Source: Streptomyces virginiae
GTDB lineage: Bacteria > Actinomycetota > Actinomycetes > Streptomycetales > Streptomycetaceae
DNA length: 64,000 nucleotides
Reading direction: 5' to 3'
Assembly (NCBI RefSeq): GCF_000720455.1
Contig: NZ_JOAK01000016.1
Coordinates: 124,001 to 188,000 of the forward strand
Every line of letters begins with the position of its first letter. Positions within the stretch are counted from its first letter, which is position 1. Shown here one piece after another: positions 8,884 through 17,800 of the stretch. The translations under genes and the position numbers were made by a program. The notes beneath the pieces were generated by a model. That model was not told the origin of the DNA. It did no database searches and saw only the letters and a list, made by a program, of their open reading frames with translations.

Positions 8884-10685
8884 CGGACCTCCCCGGCGGC
8901 CAGGGCGTGGACCGACTGCGCGTGCCGGGCCAGGTCCGCGAGGACGGGGAAGCGGTAGACGTCCTTGGTCCGCAGCGCGATCCCGGCGTTCTTCTTCAGC
9001 CGGGACACCACGCGCAGCGCCAGCAGCGAATGGCCGCCGAGCGCGAAGAAGTTCGCCTCCGCGTCGACGCCGTCCCGGCCGAGGACTTCGGCCCACACGG
9101 TCGCGATCAGCTCCTCCAGCGGGCCCTCGGGGGCGCGCCCGGAGGACTCCGGCCGGGCGGCGGGGGCCGTCGGCAGCGGCGGCAGCGCCTCGGTGTCCAC
9201 CTTGCCGTTCGGTGTCAGCGGGAGCGCGTCGACCGTGACGAAGACGGACGGCACGAAGTACGCGGGCAGCGCGGCCCCGCAGTGCCGGCTCAGCTCCGCC
9301 TCGGTCACCCGGGCCCCGGGAGCCAGGACGCAGTACGCCGCGAGGAGGGTGTCGCCGTCCGGCCCGGTCCGGGCCACGGCGACGGCCGCCTCCACCGCCG
9401 CGTGACCGCGCAGCCGGTCCTCCAGCTCGCCCGGTTCCACCCGGAAGCCGCGGACCTTCAGCTGCCGGTCGGTGCGGCGCAGGAACTCCAGACCGGAGTC
9501 GGCCCGCCAGCGCACCAGGTCGCCCGTGCGGTACATCCGGCTGCCGTCGGTGGCGAAGGGGTCCGCGACGAACCGCGAGGCGGTCAGCCCCGGCCGGCCG
9601 ACGTAGCCGACGGCCACGCCCGGACCGGCCAGGTACAGCTCGCCCGTGGTGGCCGGCCGCAGCCGCTCGTCGAGGACCTGGGCGCGGACCCCGGCCAGCG
9701 GCTCGCCCAGGCGCGGGGCGGCCCCGGTGATCCGGGTCGCGGTGGCGTCGACGGTGCACTCGGTCGGGCCGTACAGGTTCCAGGCCTCCACGGCCGGGTC
9801 CTCGGCCAGCGCCCGCCACATCGCTGCCGGCACCGGCTCGCCGCCCAGCAGCAGCCGCAGTGGACGCCCGGGCCGCAGCCGCGGCCCGGTCAGCTGCCAG
9901 TGCGAGGGGGTGCAGTCGAGGTCGGTCACGCCGTACGCGTCGAACAGCGCGTCCAGTTGGGCCGGGTCGGTGCGGTCCTCGTCGTCCAGGACGACCAGGG
10001 TGTCGCCGCGGCACACGCGGACCCACTGCTGCACGGACGCGTCGAAGGACAGGCTGGCGTTCCAGGCGACCACGCGGTGGCCGGCCGGGTAGACGCCCCG
10101 CTCCTCCAGGCCCGAGACGAGGGCGGCGACACCGGCGTGAGTGACCTCCACGCCCTTGGGCGGTCCGCTGGAGCCCGAGGTGTGGATGACGTAGGCCGCG
10201 GTGGCCGGGTGCCCGGCCGGGCCGGACGGCTCCGCGTCGGCCTGCGTGGCGGGCGCCGCCGTGCCCGGGTGCGCCGTGTCCGGGGCGGCGGTGTCCGGGT
10301 GCGCCGTGTCCGGGTCCAGGACCGGCAGGCCCTCGGCCCACTCGGCCGCGGCCCCCGCCCGCGCGACCACCGCACGCAGCCCGGCGTCGGCCGCGATGTG
10401 CGCGAGCCGCTCCCCGGGGTAGGCCGGGTCCAGCGGGACGTAGGCCGCACCGGCCCGCCACACCGCCAGCGGGGCCACGGCCCAGCCCGTGCCGCGGGGC
10501 AGGCTCACGCCGACCCGGTCGCCCCGGCGGACGCCGAGCGCGCGCAGCGCCGCCGCCAGCCGGGCCGTGCGGCCGGCCAGCTCCTCGAAGGTCAGGGCAC
10601 CGTCCGAGGCGTGCACCGCGGGCCGGCCGGGGAAGGTCCGGGCGGTCTCCAGGAACCGCTCCACCACGTTCGTCGGCTCAGCCAC
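8880..10685 (-). CDS. NRPS adenylation-PCP didomain (initiation-type module)
   Basis: A 601-aa A-PCP protein with no condensation domain, consistent with a loading module or a module used in trans. Motifs: A3 [15 protein letters not shown]4 with [10 protein letters not shown] (Asp for the alpha-amine), A5 [11 protein letters not shown]7 [10 protein letters not shown]8 [14 protein letters not shown] and A10 TPNGKVD. The carrier follows at about residues 520-590 with [10 protein letters not shown]. Between A2 and A3 is a low-complexity insert made of repeated PDTAxP units, encoded by the 30-nt tandem duplication at 10261-10320. The start is GTG at 10685, overlapping the oxygenase stop by 8 nt. 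It is the first NRPS gene transcribed in the operon. Substrate not determined. Confidence 0.93.
   Translation of the reverse strand: MAEPTNVVERFLETARTFPGRPAVHASDGALTFEELAGRTARLAAALRALGVRRGDRVGVSLPRGTGWAVAPLAVWRAGAAYVPLDPAYPGERLAHIAADAGLRAVVARAGAAAEWAEGLPVLDPDTAHPDTAAPDTAHPGTAAPATQADAEPSGPAGHPATAAYVIHTSGSSGPPKGVEVTHAGVAALVSGLEERGVYPAGHRVVAWNASLSFDASVQQWVRVCRGDTLVVLDDEDRTDPAQLDALFDAYGVTDLDCTPSHWQLTGPRLRPGRPLRLLLGGEPVPAAMWRALAEDPAVEAWNLYGPTECTVDATATRITGAAPRLGEPLAGVRAQVLDERLRPATTGELYLAGPGVAVGYVGRPGLTASRFVADPFATDGSRMYRTGDLVRWRADSGLEFLRRTDRQLKVRGFRVEPGELEDRLRGHAAVEAAVAVARTGPDGDTLLAAYCVLAPGARVTEAELSRHCGAALPAYFVPSVFVTVDALPLTPNGKVDTEALPPLPTAPAARPESSGRAPEGPLEELIATVWAEVLGRDGVDAEANFFALGGHSLLALRVVSRLKKNAGIALRTKDVYRFPVLADLARHAQSVHALAAGEVR
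10261..10320. repeat. 30-nt tandem duplication inside the A-PCP gene
   Basis: Positions 10261-10290 and 10291-10320 are near-identical 30-nt copies, each itself built of shorter units around GTGTCCGGG. The duplication is in frame and adds one ten-residue PDTAxP block to the linker between core motifs A2 and A3 of the adenylation domain, a surface region where length is likely tolerated. Confidence 0.85.
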
Positions 10686-11784
10686 GGGACACCGCCGCCA
10701 CTGATCCGGCGCGCGGGGCGACCGTCGGGGCGCAGTCCGCCACCGCGACCGGGTCGCCCATGGCGACGACGATCCGCCGGTCGCCGCGGAAGGGGTCGCG
10801 GCCGTGCGCGGTCAGGACGTTGTCGACGATCAGCAGGTCCCCCGGCTGCCAGGCGCGGCGCACGGTGGCCCGCTCGTAGGCGGCGTTGACGGCCTCCAGG
10901 TCCGCCTCCGTCAGCGGGACGCCGTCACCGAGACCCGTGTCGAAGGGCAGCCCCTCGGGGCCGAGTTCGTCCAGCAGGACCTCGCGCAGCTCCTCGTCCA
11001 GCGAGAAGCGGTTCCAGAACGCCATGTGGTTGAACCAGACTTCGTCGCCGGTCTGCGGGTGGCGGACGATGCCCGGCCGCACCTGGCTGGTGCGCAGCGT
11101 GCCCTCTTCGTCCCAGGCGCAGGCGATGGCGTTCTCGGCGCAGTACGCCTCGACCTCCTCGCGGGTGGTGGCCCCGAAGGCGGACTGCCAGGCGACCGAG
11201 AGGGTCTCCGAGTAGGTGCGGGTCAGGACCCAGCCGGAGGCGCGCATCCGCTCGACCAGAGCGGCGGGGAGAGACCGCAGCACCTCGCGGCAGTCGGTGA
11301 CGGGTGTCGCGCCGCCCTCCTCGGGGGCGGTCAGGCAGCCGAAGAGCAGCAGGCCGGGGAAGGTCAGCGTGTAGCTGTTCTCGTTGTGCGGGCGGATCGC
11401 CTGCGCGGCGGGCAGGTCGGTGGAGGAGAAGACGCCGGACCCGAAGTCGCTGCGGGGGGTGGCCTTCTCGCGGTACGGGGTGGCCCGGCGGACCAGCTCG
11501 TCGCGGACGACGGCGAAGTCGTCGACGCTGCGGACCGGCAGCCCGCTCACGTACACGGCGCCGAACCGGTCGAGTGCGGCGCGCAGTTCGGCGCCGTGCT
11601 CGGCGACCCAGTCCCGCGCGGCGGCCGCGTCGGCCAGCTCGGGGGCGCGGACGGTGGCCGGCGCGCCGGGCTCGACGAGCCAGTCGAGGAAGCCCGCGAA
11701 GGGGACGGCCCCGGCGGCGGTGGCCGTAGCGGCGGGGGCCGTTGCGGAGGTGGCCGCTGCGGGGTCGGTCGGGCGGGTGCTCAT
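10678..11784 (-). CDS. SyrP/TauD-type Fe(II)/2-oxoglutarate-dependent oxygenase
   Basis: A 368-aa oxygenase. Metal ligands are an HxE pair in [11 protein letters not shown] and a C-terminal His in [11 protein letters not shown], followed by the 2-oxoglutarate-binding Arg in DRRIVVAM. The stretch [19 protein letters not shown] is typical of the SyrP-like group, whose members beta-hydroxylate amino acids (often carrier-bound) in NRPS pathways. Placed between the dimethylargininase-like gene and the A-PCP gene, it probably hydroxylates one of the building blocks; which one is unknown. The start is ATG at 11784, overlapping the upstream stop (ATGA); the N-terminal 30 residues are Ala/Thr-rich and probably disordered. 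Confidence 0.87.
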   Translation of the reverse strand: MSTRPTDPAAATSATAPAATATAAGAVPFAGFLDWLVEPGAPATVRAPELADAAAARDWVAEHGAELRAALDRFGAVYVSGLPVRSVDDFAVVRDELVRRATPYREKATPRSDFGSGVFSSTDLPAAQAIRPHNENSYTLTFPGLLLFGCLTAPEEGGATPVTDCREVLRSLPAALVERMRASGWVLTRTYSETLSVAWQSAFGATTREEVEAYCAENAIACAWDEEGTLRTSQVRPGIVRHPQTGDEVWFNHMAFWNRFSLDEELREVLLDELGPEGLPFDTGLGDGVPLTEADLEAVNAAYERATVRRAWQPGDLLIVDNVLTAHGRDPFRGDRRIVVAMGDPVAVADCAPTVAPRAGSVAAVSRG

Positions 11785-12629
11785 GCGGCACCGCCCGCGG
11801 TCGGAGCCTGCACGGCGTGACGCAGCTCCAGGGTGCAGCACTTGACGCTGCCGCCACCCTTGAACAGTTCGGACAGGTCGACGCCGATCGGCGTGAAACC
11901 GCGCTCGGCCAGCCGGTCCGCGAGCCCGCGGGCGGCCTCGGCGAGCAGGACGTTCCGCCCGTCGGAGAGCGCGTTCAGCCCGAAGACCTCGGCGTCCTCC
12001 TCCGTGGCCAGCAGCGCGTCCGGGTACAGCTCGCGCAGCACCGCCTGCGACTCGGCCGAGAAGGCACCGGGGAAGTACATGATCTCGTCGTCGTCGAGCA
12101 CGGCGAGGGCGGTGTCCAGGTGGTAGAAGCGCGGGTCGACCAGGGTCAGGCCCACCACCGGGGCGCCGAGCACCCGTTCGGCCTCGGCGTGCGAGGCCGG
12201 GTCGGTGCGGAAGCCGGTGCCCGCCAGGATCCGGGACCCGGCGACCAGGTAGTCGCCCTCGCCCTCGTTGACGTGCTCCGGGGCGACCACCCCGGCGTAG
12301 CCGTTGGCCTGGAACCAGGCCTGGTAGGCGGGGGCTTCGGCGGCGCGCTCGGGGTGGCGGAAACGGGCCATCAGGACGCGGTCACCGAGCACGGTGGCAC
12401 CGTTGGCCGAGTAGACCATGTCGGGCAGCCCCGGAACCGGGTCGATCAGGTCGACCGTGTGCCCGAGCTCCTGGTAGAGGGCGTACAGCCGCTCCCACTG
12501 CAGGACGGCCAGGTCGGTGTCGGTCGGCTTGGCCGGGTCCATCCAGGGGTTGATGCGGTAGTCGACGGTGAAGTGGGACGGGCGGCACATCAGGTAGTGC
12601 CGGGGACGGGCGGTGCGCTGGACGCTCAT
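11781..12629 (-). CDS. Dimethylarginine dimethylaminohydrolase-like enzyme
   Basis: A 282-aa enzyme of the guanidino-group-modifying (pentein) superfamily, closest to DDAH. Visible marks: the N-terminal substrate motif PSHFTVDYRINPWMD, PDMVYSANGA, the central catalytic His region FYHLDTALAVL, and the C-terminal nucleophile in GGGSVKCCTLELR. DDAH hydrolyses N-omega-methylated arginines to citrulline; relatives are arginine deiminases or amidinotransferases. In this NRPS operon it may make citrulline or act on an arginine-derived precursor or peptide guanidine. That is inference; a housekeeping gene captured in the operon is also possible. It starts 4 nt after the mbtH stop. Confidence 0.85.
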   Translation of the reverse strand: MSVQRTARPRHYLMCRPSHFTVDYRINPWMDPAKPTDTDLAVLQWERLYALYQELGHTVDLIDPVPGLPDMVYSANGATVLGDRVLMARFRHPERAAEAPAYQAWFQANGYAGVVAPEHVNEGEGDYLVAGSRILAGTGFRTDPASHAEAERVLGAPVVGLTLVDPRFYHLDTALAVLDDDEIMYFPGAFSAESQAVLRELYPDALLATEEDAEVFGLNALSDGRNVLLAEAARGLADRLAERGFTPIGVDLSELFKGGGSVKCCTLELRHAVQAPTAGGAA

Positions 12630-12633
12630 CGGC

Positions 12634-12861
12634 TCAGCCCTCCCCGAGGGCGGCGACCAGACTGGCCGGACGCAGATCGGTCCAGGTCTTCTCGATGTGC
12701 TCCAGGCAGTCCTGGCGAGAGGCCGGGCCGTGGGTGGCCGTCCAGCCGGTGGGCGCCTCGATCGAGGCGGGCCACAGGGAGTGCTGGTTCTCCTGGTTGA
12801 CGAGGACGAAGTAGGTGGCTTCGTCGTCCTCGAAGGGGTTGGTCACGGGTGCTCCTGTCAC
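12634..12861 (-). CDS. MbtH-like protein
   Basis: A 75-aa MbtH-family protein with the signature NPFEDDE, YFVLVNQENQHSLWP, PTGW and the C-terminal WTDLRPASL. Members bind NRPS adenylation domains and are often needed for their folding or activity. It could serve either A domain encoded in this operon. The GTG at 12861 overlaps the upstream stop (GTGA); an alternative GTG at 12846 would give the more usual ~70-residue length. Confidence 0.96.
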   Translation of the reverse strand: MTGAPVTNPFEDDEATYFVLVNQENQHSLWPASIEAPTGWTATHGPASRQDCLEHIEKTWTDLRPASLVAALGEG

Positions 12862-13172
12862 GTCGTGGTGGTGGGGATCGCGCCGGGTCGCGCGAGGCTG
12901 GTGGATCCGGTGGCGAGGTGCCAGCCGTGGAAGGGGGAGGGGGGCGCGAGCACGCGGCGGCAGATGGCCAGGGCGGCCTCCGCGGCGGTCGTCCCGGGCG
13001 TGGCCACGGTGAAGAGTCCGAGGTCCACGCCGTGCGGACCGCTCCGCACGCTGATGTGCTCCAGTCGCTCCCCCGGACGGGCCGCGCCCCAGAGCAGGCG
13101 GAGCAGGCGGCCGTCGTCCGCGGGGCCGGGGCCGGGCCCGGGCGGGACGAGAGAGACGAGGGTCAGCTCCAC
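12858..13172 (-). CDS. Unrecognised 104-aa protein in the NRPS operon
   Basis: I do not recognise this family. The GTG-started protein of 104 aa begins with a beta-strand-like MELTLVSLVPPG, is rich in Gly, Pro and Arg, and has no cysteine, signal peptide or membrane segment. It lies 9 nt after the 67-aa peptide gene and overlaps the MbtH gene by 4 nt, so it is very probably a translated member of the operon. Confidence 0.7.
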   Translation of the reverse strand: MELTLVSLVPPGPGPGPADDGRLLRLLWGAARPGERLEHISVRSGPHGVDLGLFTVATPGTTAAEAALAICRRVLAPPSPFHGWHLATGSTSLARPGAIPTTTT

Positions 13173-13181
13173 GAGCCCGGG

Positions 13182-13385
13182 TCAGTCCCAGATGAGGCCG
13201 TGTGCGACCGCGCCCGGGGAGGCCGGGAGGGGCGCCGCGGCCGCCCGGACGGTGGTGGCCCCGGCCGTGTCCGCACCTGACGGCCCGCCGGCGGTGAGCG
13301 CGACCGCGGCGCAGGCGAAAGCCGCGGCGACGGCCACGGCGACGGTGCGGACCGGACGGACGGTGGTGCGGACGCGAGAAGTCAT
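13182..13385 (-). CDS. Small exported or membrane-anchored peptide, first gene of the NRPS operon
   Basis: A 67-aa peptide with a basic N-terminus (six Arg in the first 14 residues), a hydrophobic alanine/valine stretch at about residues 15-32, and an Ala/Pro-rich tail ending VAHGLIWD. This looks like a signal peptide or single anchor followed by a short exposed segment. No function recognised. The ATG at 13385 is preceded by a GAGGGC ribosome site. As the first gene downstream of the divergent promoter region, it would be the first translated with the cluster. Confidence 0.65.
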   Translation of the reverse strand: MTSRVRTTVRPVRTVAVAVAAAFACAAVALTAGGPSGADTAGATTVRAAAAPLPASPGAVAHGLIWD

Positions 13386-13625
13386 GGAGGTGCCCTCATC
13401 GGGAGTGGGGAAGGGGTGCCGAGCGGCACGCCTCCATCCTGGCCATGGTGTTGACCTGGGGGAACGGGTTCAGGGGTGGCGGAAGCGGCCAGGACGCTTT
13501 GGGACAGCCGCCCCCGGCCGGAGCCGCGTTGGCGCGCGTAGAGGGCGCGTCTATGTCCTGTAGATCTCCGGCAGGCAGGCTGCTCGCAGATCGACGGGGA
13601 CGACCGCATGCCAAGAGGGGAACCG
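13386..13625. promoter_or_regulatory. Divergent promoter region between the NRPS operon and the LuxR-type regulator
   Basis: This 240-nt gap has no convincing coding frame and separates two divergent translation starts, so it must hold the promoter of the 13-kb NRPS operon and that of the regulator at 13626. I could not identify -10/-35 elements or an operator with confidence. Confidence 0.55.
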
Positions 13626-14603
13626 ATGTCCGTGACGCTCGACCTGGAGGAGCTCGACCAGACGGTGTACGAGGAGGTGCTGGCCCGGCCCGAACTGGGC
13701 CTGGTCGAACTCGCCGCCCGGCTCGGGGTGGAGCCCGACCGGGTCCGCGACTGCCTCGACCGGCTCTTCGCGCTGCGCCTGGTCCAGGCGTCCTTCGAGG
13801 CGCCCGGCCGCTTCACGGTCGTCGACCCGGTTCTCGGGATGCAGCGGCTCCTGGACCAGCAGCACGAGGAACTGGTGCGCCGGCACCGCCAGGCGGTGGG
13901 CCACCAGCAGGCCCTGGTCCGGATCCTCGCGGGCGCCGGCTCCGCGGGCCGCCCGGCCGAGGGCGTCGAGCGGCTGGCCGGACTCGACGCCGTGCAGCGG
14001 CGGTTGGAGCGCCTGGCGCTGGAGGCCAGGACCGAGGTGCTGACCTTCATGCCGGGCGGTCCCCAGTCCGCGGCCGCGCTGGAGGCCGCCGAACGCAACG
14101 ACGCCCTCGTGCTCGGCCGCGGCGTCGCCATCCGCACCATCGGGCTGGACCTCGTACGGGAGGATCCCGGCACCCTGCGTTACAGCCGGACGTTGCTCGC
14201 GGGCGGCGGGGCCTTCCGTACGGTCGTCGCGCTTCCGACCCGGATGGTGCTGGTCGACCGGACCCACGCCCTCGTTCCCATCGACCCGGCGGACAGCCGG
14301 CAGGGCGCGCTGTCCCTCTCCGCGCCCGGCATGATCGCCCCGCTGGTCGCGCTCTTCGAGCGGGAGTGGGGCGCGGCCGTACCGCTGGGCGCGGATCCGT
14401 CGCAGCCCGTCTACGTACCCACCGAGCAGGAGCGCTCCCTGCTGGGCCTGCTGGCCGAGGGCCACACCGACGAGTCCGCCGCCGGACAGCTGCACATCTC
14501 GGCCCGCACCGCCCGGCGGATCATGGCCTCGCTGATCGAACGGCTGGGCGCCCGCAGCCGGTTCGAGGCGGGGCTGCGCGCGGCCCGCCTCGGCTGGGTG
14601 TGA
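13626..14603 (+). CDS. TrmB/LuxR-type transcriptional regulator, divergent from the NRPS operon
   Basis: About 325 aa. The N-terminus (residues 1-60) resembles a TrmB-like winged helix (LGLVELAARLGVEPDRVRDC), the middle is a sensor-like region, and the C-terminus (about 260-325) is a LuxR-type helix-turn-helix (TEQERSLLGLLAEGHTDESA, then ISARTARRIMASLIERLG). This layout is common for cluster-situated regulators in Streptomyces. I chose ATG 13626 because AGAGGGGAACC precedes it; ATG 13608 is the alternative. Its divergent position suggests that it controls the NRPS operon. The stop lies inside the first copy of a 29-nt tandem repeat. Confidence 0.88.
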   Translation: MSVTLDLEELDQTVYEEVLARPELGLVELAARLGVEPDRVRDCLDRLFALRLVQASFEAPGRFTVVDPVLGMQRLLDQQHEELVRRHRQAVGHQQALVRILAGAGSAGRPAEGVERLAGLDAVQRRLERLALEARTEVLTFMPGGPQSAAALEAAERNDALVLGRGVAIRTIGLDLVREDPGTLRYSRTLLAGGGAFRTVVALPTRMVLVDRTHALVPIDPADSRQGALSLSAPGMIAPLVALFEREWGAAVPLGADPSQPVYVPTEQERSLLGLLAEGHTDESAAGQLHISARTARRIMASLIERLGARSRFEAGLRAARLGWV

Positions 14604-14652
14604 CCCGGACGCGATCCCTCCGCCGGGTGTGATCCGGACGCAGTCCCTCCGC
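14596..14652. repeat. Two-copy 29-nt direct repeat
   Basis: Copies at 14596-14624 and 14625-14652 both begin GGGTGTGA and end TCCCTCCGC, with only a few substitutions. The first copy contains the stop codon of the LuxR-type gene; the second is noncoding, about 150 nt before the SARP start. It may be a simple duplication of the gene's 3' end or a pair of binding sites. Confidence 0.85.
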
Positions 14653-14804
14653 TCTGCCGCGCGGACCCGGCCGGGCCCCCACCGCGACCCATTTCGATGG
14701 CATGGCCATGTGAACCGCTTAGGATGACGCTCCGTACATCGGCGGGCCAGGACAACTGGGGACCAACCGCCGTGTGGAGCTGTGCGCGCGCACAGGGGGA
14801 ACTC

Positions 14805-17800
14805 GTGAAATTCTTCGTGCTCGGATCCATGGGCGTGTCCCACGGGGGACCGGTGCTGACCGGTGGACCGCCGCAGCAGCAGGCCACCCTCGCCGTCCTG
14901 GTGCTCCGCGCGGGCCATGTCGTGCCGCTGCACGAACTGACCGCCGCGGTCTGGGGGGATTCTGCCCCGGGCTCCGCGGTGATGATCCTGCGGACCTACG
15001 TCTGGCGGCTGCGGAAGCTGCTGGAGGGCGGGGGGTCCGGGAAGACCGGGGCCCAGATCCTGGAGTCCGCGAACGACGGCTACCGGCTCGCGGTGCCGCC
15101 GGGCTCGGTCGACGCCGTACGGGCCGAGGAGCTGGCCGCGAAGGCGACCCGCGCCCACGCGGCCGGGGAGCTGGAGGTCTGCGCCGAAGCCCTGGCCGAG
15201 GCCGGGTCCCTGTGGCGGGGCGAGCCACTGGCCGGGGTGCCGGGGCCGTTCGCCGAGAGCCAGCGCTCGCGCCTGGCGGAGCTGCGGCTGCACCTGCTGG
15301 AGGAGCGCCTCGGGGTGGACCTGCTGCTCGGGCGGCACGAGCGGGCCGTCCCCGAACTCACCGCCCTCATCCGCGAGGAGCCGCTGCGGGAGCGCCCGTA
15401 CGGGCTCCTGATGCGCGCGCTGTACGCCGCGGGGCGGCAGGGCGACGCCCTCGCCGTCTTCGGCCGGGCCCGCGAGGTGCTCGCCGACGAACTCGGCCTG
15501 GACCCGGGCCCGGACCTGCGCACCCTGCACGCCCGCATCCTGTCGGGCGACCCGCGCCTCCTCCCCGCCGCCGCGTTCCCGGACCCCGGCCGCGGGGTCA
15601 GACCGCCCGCGCGGCTCCCGGCCGCGCCCTCCGGCGCCGCGCCGACGGCACCCGCGACGGCGCACGGTGTCGCCCCGGGGGGTGCACCGGCTCCCGGCGG
15701 CGCGCCCGCGGGACCCGAGGGGTTCCCAGCGGCGTCCGCCGGGGCCGCCGGGTCAACGGCCCGGTTCGCGGGGGCGCCCGTCGCAGGGCCGGCGGGGGCG
15801 TACGTCATCGGTCCGGCCGGGGTACCGGGGACCACTGTGGCGGGGGCGCACGGGACCGGGGCCGCGGCAGCGACCGCAGTCCCCGGCGTACCCGAGGCCT
15901 TCGGGGCTGCGCGGGTCGGGGAGCCGGGAGCCGACCGTGCCGGGATGCAGGACGGGGCCCGGGCCGCGGTGTCCGGCGCTGCCCCGGCGCCCGACCTCCC
16001 GCAGGGGCAGGGGCAGGGGCAGGGGCAGGGGCCGGCCGGGGTCGGGTACGTCCGGCCCGCCCAGCTCCCGGCCGACATCGCCGACTTCAGCGGCCGTGCG
16101 GCCGAACTCGCCGCCCTCGCCGGCGTCCTGAGCGACCCGGCCCGCACCGCCCTGGCCGTCGCCGCCGTGAGCGGGATGGGCGGCATCGGCAAGAGCGCCC
16201 TGGCCCTGCGGGTCGCGCACCACGTCAAGGACGCCTACCCCGACGGCCAGCTCTACGCCGACCTCCGTGGCACCGGCAGCGACCCCGCCGACCCCGGCAC
16301 CGTCCTGGCCAGTCTGCTCGGCGCCCTCGGCGTGCCCCGCCGTGAGGTGCCGCCCTCGACGGAGGACCGCGCCCGCCTCTTCCGTACTGTCCTGGACGGC
16401 CGCCGGCTGCTCCTGCTGCTCGACGACGCCCGGGACATCGCCCAGGTCAAGCCGCTGCTCCCGGGCGCCGCGGGCTGCGCCGTGGTCGTCACCAGCCGGG
16501 CCCGCCTGGGCGGGCTGCTGTCGGGACGCCACGTCCAGCTTGAGGAGTTCACCCCCGCGGAGGCGCTCGGGCTGCTGCGCCAGATCGTCGGCGCCGACAG
16601 GGTCGACCGGGAGGAGGAGGCCGCGGCCGCGCTGGTCGAGGCCTGCGCCCGACTGCCGCTGGCGGTCCGCATCGTCGCCGCCCGCCTCGCCGCCCGGCCC
16701 GGATGGACCGTCGCGCACCTGGTGGCCCGCCTCGCCGACGAGCGGCGCCGGCTGACCGAACTGCGGGCCGACGACCTGGCCGTCGCCTCCGTCTTCGAGC
16801 TGGGCCACCGCCAGCTGACCGGGCCCCAGGCGAGCGTGTTCCGCCGGCTCGCCCCCGTTTCCCGGCCCGGCATCGGGCTCGCCGCGGCGGCTGCCGCCCT
16901 GGACCTGGCCGAGCCGGAGGCCGAGGAGCTGCTCGAAGCCCTGGTGGACGCCGCCCTGCTCGAATCACCGGAGCCGGGCCGCTACCGCCACCACGAGCTG
17001 GGCCGGGACTTCGCGCTCAACCTGCCCGCCCCGGCCGGTGAGTCCGGCCCGCCGGTGCAGCACCGCCTCCTGCACCACCTGCTGGGCATGGCGGCCGAGG
17101 CCTTCCAGTGGATGATCCCCGGGGACCCGGTGCACCGCTCGATCGTCGCGGCGGCCGCCGAACCGGGGAAGGGACGGCTAGCGGACCTGGCCGAGGCCCG
17201 CGACTGGGTCGTCGCGGAGTTCGACTGCGCGCTGCACGCCGTCCAGCTCGTGGTGCGGCGGCCGGACGCCGCGGACACGGAGCAGCTGACGATGGCCGCC
17301 GACCTGCTGGTCGCGCTCAGCTCGTTCGGGCAGGACATCCCGTACGCGCGGATCACCGTGACCGCCGCCGAACTCGCCCGGGCCGCGACGCTGCGCGGCA
17401 ACGACCGCGCGGCCGGGCGCGCCCACTTCCTCACCGGCAACGCGGCGCTCCAGGCCACCGATCTGGGCCGGGCCCGCGCCGCCTCCGAGCTGGCCGTGCG
17501 GGCCTGCCGCCGGGCGGGCGACCGGGCGATCCTGCAGCAGGCGTACAACGACCTCGGGGTGATCGCCCAGTTCGAGCACCGCTTCGGCGAGGCGGCCGAG
17601 TGCTTCGACGAGGCGCTCGTCCTGGCGCGGGAGCAGGGCCACCGCTCGGGCGCCCTGACGATCACCCTCAACGCCGCCCTGGCCCGCGTTCGCGGAGGCC
17701 GGGCGGCCGAGGCGCTGCCCGCGTGCGAGGAGGCCCTGGAGGCGCTGCGGGAGATGGCCGACCACCACGGGGTCGCCCACGCGCTCTGCGTGCGCGGGCA

